Of a stretch of DNA of 52,574 nt, positions 49,044-52,574 are shown piece after piece. The notes beneath the pieces are model-generated. The model did no database searches. It saw only the letters and a list, made by a program, of their open reading frames with translations, and had not been told where the DNA came from. How positions within the stretch are numbered: position 1 is the stretch's first letter; every line of letters starts with the position of its first letter. Made by a program: the position numbers and the translations under genes. Source of the DNA: Compostibacillus humi (GTDB lineage: Bacteria > Bacillota > Bacilli > Bacillales > Amphibacillaceae); the NCBI RefSeq assembly GCF_014637175.1, contig NZ_BMEV01000017.1:1-52574 (forward strand), read 5' to 3'.

Positions 49044-49073
49044 TTGACAGACAGACGGAATATCCAATAAAAT
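49044..49073 (+). promoter_or_regulatory. Promoter of nagB
   Basis: TTGACA (49044-49049), 18 bp, TAAAAT (49068-49073). No NagR/DasR-type operator was recognised. Confidence 0.6.
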
Positions 49074-49113
49074 TTTTTTGTCAAGGCTATTTGATTGAAC
49101 TGGGGGCAGGAAC

Positions 49114-49842
49114 ATGAAAATTATTGAAACGAAAGATTATGATGCACTAAGCAGAAAAGCGTGTGAAATTGTACTCCAAACATTAAAGGAAACGGAAAAA
49201 CCAGTGCTTGGATTGGCTACCGGCTCAACACCAGAAGGGTTATATCAATATTTAATTCAAGCCTATCAATCTGGTGAAGTTTCCTTTAAAGATGTGACGA
49301 CTTTTAACTTGGATGAATATGTCGGCTTGGATGCGGATGATCCGAATAGCTATCATTACTTTATGAACGACAAATTTATTGACCATATCGATATTTTGAA
49401 AGAAAACGTATTTATCCCGAATGGGATGGCAGAGGATATAGAAAAAGAGTGTAACGCATATGAAGAAAAAATCCGCACGCTAGGCCCGATTGATTTGCAA
49501 GTGCTTGGGATTGGTTTAAATGGGCATATCGGTTTTAATGAACCGGGAACGTCTTTTTCCAGCCGCACCCATATGGTGAAATTAAAAGAATCGACAAGAC
49601 AGGCGAACGCCCGTTTCTTTGCTTCCATCGAGGAAGTTCCGACCCATGCGGTGACAATGGGAATTGATACAATTATGGAAAGCAAGGAAATATTGCTGCT
49701 TATTTCCGGAAGCCATAAAGCTGATACGTTAGCACAGCTCGTAAATGGAGAGGTGTCTGAAACTTTTCCGGCATCCGTTCTGAAAAATCACCCAAACGTG
49801 ACGCTAATCGCCGATGAAGGCGCATTGGAAAAGGTTAAATAA
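49114..49842 (+). CDS. nagB: Glucosamine-6-phosphate deaminase
   Basis: A 242-residue NagB that converts glucosamine-6-phosphate to fructose-6-phosphate and ammonia. Motifs are LATGSTPEGLY (phosphate loop), TFNLDEYVGL and LGIGLNGHIGFNEPG, which carries the catalytic histidine. It is the short Bacillus form without the C-terminal extension of the E. coli allosteric enzyme. No nagA or nagR is in the window. Confidence 0.96.
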   Translation: MKIIETKDYDALSRKACEIVLQTLKETEKPVLGLATGSTPEGLYQYLIQAYQSGEVSFKDVTTFNLDEYVGLDADDPNSYHYFMNDKFIDHIDILKENVFIPNGMAEDIEKECNAYEEKIRTLGPIDLQVLGIGLNGHIGFNEPGTSFSSRTHMVKLKESTRQANARFFASIEEVPTHAVTMGIDTIMESKEILLLISGSHKADTLAQLVNGEVSETFPASVLKNHPNVTLIADEGALEKVK

Positions 49843-49853
49843 CTTTTTCATCG

Positions 49854-49909
49854 TAAAAAGGGGTTTGCAAAGCTTTATTCTATGGAAAAATTTGCAAGCT
49901 CCTTTTTGT
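49854..49909 (+). terminator. Terminator of nagB
   Basis: A long stem of about 17 positions (15 matched) between AAAAAGGGGTTTGCAAA (from 49856) and its complement ending in TCCTTTTT (to about 49909). Confidence 0.75.
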
Positions 49910-49978
49910 TTTGCAATCATATGATTAGGCTCTATACTAAATGTTGGGGTTTAAAAATAATTTAAAGACAAATAAAAA

Positions 49979-50044
49979 CACGCTTCTCCAATTTCTTTTA
50001 TACTTGAATTGACCAGAAACAAGCAAAAAGAGAGGAGAAGCGTG
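49979..50044 (+). promoter_or_regulatory. Leader hairpin hiding the ISL3 transposase ribosome site
   Basis: CACGCTTCTCC (49979-49989) pairs perfectly with GGAGAAGCGTG (50034-50044), which overlaps the GAGAGGAG ribosome site just before ATG 50048. Such structures block translation from readthrough RNA in many IS elements. Confidence 0.6.
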
Positions 50045-50047
50045 TAA

Positions 50048-50143
50048 ATGAATAATACCATAAAAATCCCTGGTTTAGAAGATGTAATTATTACAAGTTT
50101 GTGTCAATCTTTTCTCGGTACCGTAATGGCACCAATATTTTGA
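50048..50143 (+). pseudogene. ISL3 transposase, N-terminal stub (about 31 codons)
   Basis: The frame begins MNNTIKIPGLEDVIIT, the usual opening of ISL3 transposases, then runs into 9 codons lying in a 28-bp repeat (50096-50123) and stops at 50141-50143. The zinc-finger, helix-turn-helix and DDE domains are missing here. Confidence 0.75.
50096..50123 (+). repeat. 28-bp direct repeat, copy A
   Basis: It matches 52351-52378 in 27 of 28 bases (T against G at position 13) and marks the left breakpoint of the interrupted ISL3 element. Confidence 0.85.
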
Positions 50144-50534
50144 GCACTCTATTTTTGTACGCTTTTTTTTGGCTTTCTTAGTGCTAAATCCTTATGACGT
50201 AACGTGTGCTGATACACCGCTCCGGAAATATACTTCGCTTTCCGCGGGCGGCTGGGGAGCCTCCTCGGGCTGCGCCCTGCGGGGTCTCCCCTAGGCCTTT
50301 CCTCCCGCTGGAGTCTCCGTATATTTCCGGAGCTGATGAGTGGCTCCGTCCGGATTTCACCTGAAACTCTTTGCCAATTTTCCAATGGCGGATGAATGAG
50401 GGCCATATACGGGTATAGAACCTTCTTTCACGCCAATGGAAGGACGTGTCGGTTGGCGGAGATAGGAAGACATTCGGATCACTTTTTTCACTTCTCGTTG
50501 CTTTCGTGCGCTCATTTTCATCTGTTTCAGATAG
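50144..50534. other. Non-coding junction between the ISL3 stub and the fructokinase remnant
   Basis: No gene is supported. It contains the 115-bp palindromic repeat at 50219-50333. The flanks 50144-50218 and 50334-50534 are unlike coding DNA of the neighbours; long minus-strand frames here cross the palindrome and are rejected. The fructokinase homology begins abruptly at 50535. Confidence 0.5.
50219..50333. repeat. 115-bp G+C-rich palindromic repeat
   Basis: The ends are a perfect 15-bp inverted repeat, GCTCCGGAAATATAC (50219-50233) and its complement (50319-50333). The centre contains GGGGAG (50254-50259)/CTCCCC-type arms around GGGCTGCGCCC. Base composition is far more G+C-rich than the surroundings. 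It resembles the dispersed intergenic palindromes of Bacillus and Geobacillus genomes whose centre reads CTTTCCGCGGGCGG; that likeness is from memory. Confidence 0.7.
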
Positions 50535-51035
50535 GCTGGCAAAAATGTCGACAGCTGTCTTTATATCACGATCGGTACGGGTATTGGCGCTGGCTTGGTG
50601 CAAAGTGGACAAGTGTTTCAAGGAAAAAACCATCCAGAAATGGGACATATTTTGGTGCAAAAGCATGAAGACGATCCATTTGAAGGGAGTTGTCCAAGTC
50701 ATGGTGCATGTATTGAAGGTTTGGCATCAGGAACAGCAATTGAAAAGAGATATGGCAAAAAGGGAATGAAGTTAGCCAATAATGACAAAGTATGGGAAAT
50801 TGAAGCGTATTATTTAGCTCAAGCTTGTATGAACTATTATGTGATATTACAACCGGAAAAGATTATACTCGGTGGTGGTGTCATGAAACAGGAAAAACTA
50901 TATGAAATGACCCGTGAAAAATTTATGAAGTTTTTAAATGGATATTTGGAAGTCCCCAATGTGAGACAATTGATAGTGGCACCAGAGTTAAACGACGACC
51001 AAGGCGTCATAGGCGCAATGTTGCTTTGCCAATAA
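50535..51035 (+). pseudogene. ROK-family fructokinase, 3' half only
   Basis: About 166 codons of a fructokinase of the YdhR/GmuE kind. The frame starts at AGKNVDSCLYITIGTGIGAG after an in-frame stop at 50532, without a start codon, and continues through HPEMGHI and CPSHGACIEGLASG, which form the zinc site, to LGGGVMKQ and the end at 51035. About 120 N-terminal residues, containing the ATP loop and catalytic aspartate region, are missing. The kinase would phosphorylate fructose. It is a remnant left by insertion or deletion at the 50534 junction. A TTG at 50595 could start a shorter product, but it would be inactive. Confidence 0.85.
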
Positions 51036-51045
51036 AACTGTTATC

Positions 51046-51070
51046 GAGAGCAATGTTTGCTCTCTTTTTT
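51046..51070 (+). terminator. Terminator of the fructokinase remnant
   Basis: GAGAGCAA (51046-51053) pairs with TTGCTCTC (51057-51064), followed by TTTTTT. Confidence 0.85.
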
Positions 51071-51366
51071 ATTTTCCGAATCAGGTCTCTGAATTATATT
51101 TAATAAAATATGTCTGAATTCGCCGCAACACTCGTGATGATCATTTTTTTTATTTATTATTCCTCCTGTTGATTTGTTACTTATACTATAATCAACGAAG
51201 CTTAAAGAAGGCTAAGAGCAAGATGAGAATTTGCTGATAATCCGTTCAGTAAAAATTAATGGATGCACTCTGTTTTTTCACCTAGTCAATCGTATGGTGG
51301 AATGATTTCTAATTTTTTCCTTGCAGGGAATATAGGACCGCCCCTAAAAATATTTTCTTTAGTTTC
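51071..51366. other. Intergenic region between the fructokinase remnant and the dehydrogenase
   Basis: AT-rich DNA with no supported gene, clear promoter or repeat. It may be decayed sequence. Confidence 0.4.
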
Positions 51367-51402
51367 AAAAAAAAACAGAGACCCCCCGAGTCTCCGTTCT
51401 GT
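51367..51402 (-). terminator. Terminator of the 3-hydroxyacyl-CoA dehydrogenase gene
   Basis: On the minus strand GAGAC (51394-51390) and GTCTC (51382-51378) pair around a C/G-rich loop; a run of nine T follows. Confidence 0.7.
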
Positions 51403-51404
51403 CG

Positions 51405-52280
51405 TTATTTAAGAAAATCTTCATCCAAATATTTCGGATTTGGATAATCGTAAAATGTTTTTCTTCCTTTATCGATGAACTCTTTCTTGAAAAACTCGGC
51501 GACTTTAGCGGCATTTTCGTTCCCTGCTTCCGCTTTTGCACGGGATAAATTGTACGGGGTATTGATGCCGATCACATCCAAAATCGCAAATGGCCCTTTA
51601 GGAGCGCCGGTCGAAATCATCCACGTCTTATCGACCATTTCAAAATCTGCAATTCCGTTAACGACCAGATTTTCAGCCGCTTCCAAAAATGGCACAAGCA
51701 AGGAGTTCAACACATAACCAGGCTGTTCCTTATGGATCGGAATCGGCACCATACCGATTTCTTCTGCAAATTGGATGACGCCTTGGAAAACTTCTTCTGC
51801 GGTTCCTTTGTGTTTCATCACTTCCGCAATATTATTCGTCCAAATTTCATTCGCAAAATGGAGGTGCAAGTATTTCTCAGGACGACCTGTGAATGCAACC
51901 AATTGACTCGGAATCATCGTGGATGAATTCGAAGCGAAAATCGTTTTTTCCGGAGCTACTTTCGCTAAAGTCGTGTAGAAATCCTTTTTAATATCCAACA
52001 CTTCAGGCACTGCCTCAATGACTAAATCTGCATCGCTCACCGCATCCTTCAAATCAGTGTGGAATTCCAAACGATTGTACGCCTCATCCACCTCTTCCGG
52101 ACTAGCTCCCAAATCCTTCTGATATCTAGGCTTTAGCTCTTGGATCCTCTCTTTACCTTTTTCAATCGCTTCATCATTGATATCATAAACAGATACGTTG
52201 AAACCTTTAAAAGCGGTTTGAAAAGCAATCTGACTCCCTAACACACCAATTCCTGCAACAGTAATATTTTTAAAGCTCAT
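51405..52280 (-). CDS. 3-hydroxyacyl-CoA dehydrogenase family protein
   Basis: A 291-residue NAD-dependent dehydrogenase. The Rossmann motif is GIGVLGSQIA at about residues 8-17 with the NAD-binding D in VYDIND; the catalytic pair is the histidine of LHLHFANEIW and the glutamate of IAEVMKH. The C-terminal 3HCDH domain contains PGYVLNSLLVPFLEAAENLV. It differs from the classical HFFNP motif of HbdA/FadB, so the substrate may not be acetoacetyl-CoA. ATG 52280 follows AAGGAGTG; the nine-residue extension to 52307 lacks a site. It stands alone, between the ISL3 halves, with a palindromic operator-like element at its promoter. Confidence 0.88.
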   Translation of the reverse strand: MSFKNITVAGIGVLGSQIAFQTAFKGFNVSVYDINDEAIEKGKERIQELKPRYQKDLGASPEEVDEAYNRLEFHTDLKDAVSDADLVIEAVPEVLDIKKDFYTTLAKVAPEKTIFASNSSTMIPSQLVAFTGRPEKYLHLHFANEIWTNNIAEVMKHKGTAEEVFQGVIQFAEEIGMVPIPIHKEQPGYVLNSLLVPFLEAAENLVVNGIADFEMVDKTWMISTGAPKGPFAILDVIGINTPYNLSRAKAEAGNENAAKVAEFFKKEFIDKGRKTFYDYPNPKYLDEDFLK

Positions 52281-52328
52281 GAAACCAACACTCCTTAAAT
52301 TAGTCAATAAATCATGATGTCAATATAG

Positions 52329-52362
52329 TTGTATTTAAACACAACAATGGAGTTTGTGTCAA
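52329..52362 (-). promoter_or_regulatory. Promoter and possible operator of the 3-hydroxyacyl-CoA dehydrogenase gene
   Basis: On the minus strand TTGACA (52362-52357) is followed 17 bp later by the TTTAAA-like -10. The near-palindrome GTTGTATTTAAACACAAC (52328-52345) covers this -10; one symmetric pair of 9 is mismatched. The -35 itself lies inside copy B of the 28-bp repeat. Confidence 0.45.
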
Positions 52363-52378
52363 GCTTTTCTCGGTACCG
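52351..52378 (+). repeat. 28-bp direct repeat, copy B
   Basis: It matches copy A (50096-50123) in 27 of 28 bases. Directly after it the ISL3 transposase frame continues in the phase set by copy A. Confidence 0.85.
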
Positions 52379-52574
52379 CAAAGGTGGAGGAATTTGAGGA
52401 TCGAATAGCCATATTTGTCGAAATGAAGGTCCAAACCCACAGATGCCCAAAATGTGGTAAGAAAACGAGAAAAATACATGATTATCGAGTGCAAAAAATC
52501 AAGCATTTAAAATGGTTTGAGCGTTTAAGCTATATTTTTTATCGGAAGCGCAGATATAGATGTGATACATGTGG
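52379..52574 (+). pseudogene. ISL3-family transposase, continuation after the break (runs off the window)
   Basis: The frame reads KVEEFEDRIAIFVEMKVQTH, then CPKCGKK and a CDTC pair, which form the N-terminal zinc finger of ISL3 transposases, with the HDYRVQKIKHLKWF block between them. It lacks the normal start (MNNTIKIPGLEDVIIT), which is found at 50048 instead. It is open to the window end. A TTG at 52354 might initiate, but no ribosome site is evident. Confidence 0.8.

Larger units (their letters stand above)
49928..50123 (+). mobile_element. ISL3-family element, left end, interrupted
   Basis: The terminal inverted repeat at 49928-49952 (GGCTCT start, AAATGTTGGGGTTT core) is followed by the leader and first codons of an ISL3 transposase. 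After about 50095 the sequence departs from the family. The remaining part of a transposase frame restarts at 52379, so the two may be halves of one element split by about 2.2 kb. Confidence 0.8.

Noticed and set aside
50184-50702. 172-codon minus-strand frame and an 85-codon one at 50149-50406
   Set aside because: They cross the palindromic repeat and the fructokinase remnant; the G+C-rich palindrome creates stop-free frames artificially.
49928-52574. The right-edge region as a defence or integrated phage element
   Set aside because: No integrase, nuclease, toxin or phage gene is present; the content is IS pieces, one decayed sugar kinase and one dehydrogenase.

Overview
The window is a chromosomal segment of a low-to-moderate G+C, endospore-forming member of the Bacillaceae. 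Sporulation genes (spoVS, cotE, spoVK, sirA, tlp, a sporulation-type kinase), strong AGGAGG ribosome sites, frequent TTG/GTG starts and a gene order that follows the Bacillus subtilis ymdB-parC region support this. The species cannot be fixed from sequence alone; a warm-adapted Caldibacillus/Bacillus relative is a guess. No tRNA, rRNA or CRISPR array is visible.

Layout. 1-524 is the right end of an ISL3-family insertion sequence, sitting directly upstream of ymdB where rny is normally found. 600-14584 holds ymdB, spoVS, miaB-ricA, cotE, mutS-mutL, a Dps-like gene, miaA-hfq, spoVK, hflX and ynbB. 14585-16242 is glnA with a long leader and no glnR. 16297-18163 is the SOS block: lexA divergent from a 31-codon membrane microprotein (in the place of yneA), yneB and ynzC, with three LexA boxes between. 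18268-23774 carries tkt, sirA, yneF, ccdA, yneI, ccdC and convergent yneK. 24065-36501 has a soluble PAS histidine kinase, citB, yneN, a tiny FbpB-like gene, tlp, yneP-yneQ, yidD-plsY (minus), yneT and parE-parC. 36651-40466 is an acyl-CoA catabolic operon resembling part of the B. subtilis yng cluster, but without a biotin carboxylase. 40610-49842 carries dynA-ypcP, a zinc alcohol dehydrogenase, a C45-type Ntn hydrolase, a GNAT acetyltransferase with a fructosamine kinase, and nagB.

The right edge (49928-52574) is accessory and scarred. It holds the left end of an ISL3 element whose transposase is broken after about 25 codons, a 115-bp palindromic repeat, the 3' half of a ROK fructokinase gene, a 3-hydroxyacyl-CoA dehydrogenase gene, and then the continuation of an ISL3 transposase reading frame. 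A 28-bp direct repeat marks both breakpoints.

Themes. Genome maintenance (MutS/MutL, LexA regulon, Topo IV, a 5'-3' exonuclease) and sporulation/cell fate (RicA, SirA, SpoVS, CotE, SpoVK, kinase) dominate. Regulatory sites that can be read directly include LexA boxes, Spo0A boxes at sirA, a CcpC dyad at citB, a cre-like site at the acyl-CoA operon and several RNA hairpins that would hide ribosome-binding sites. The most unusual items are the LysM-less SOS microprotein, the SD-sequestering hairpin of the Dps-like gene, the glnR-less glnA leader, the shared palindromic tail of ccdC and yneK, and the interrupted ISL3 element.
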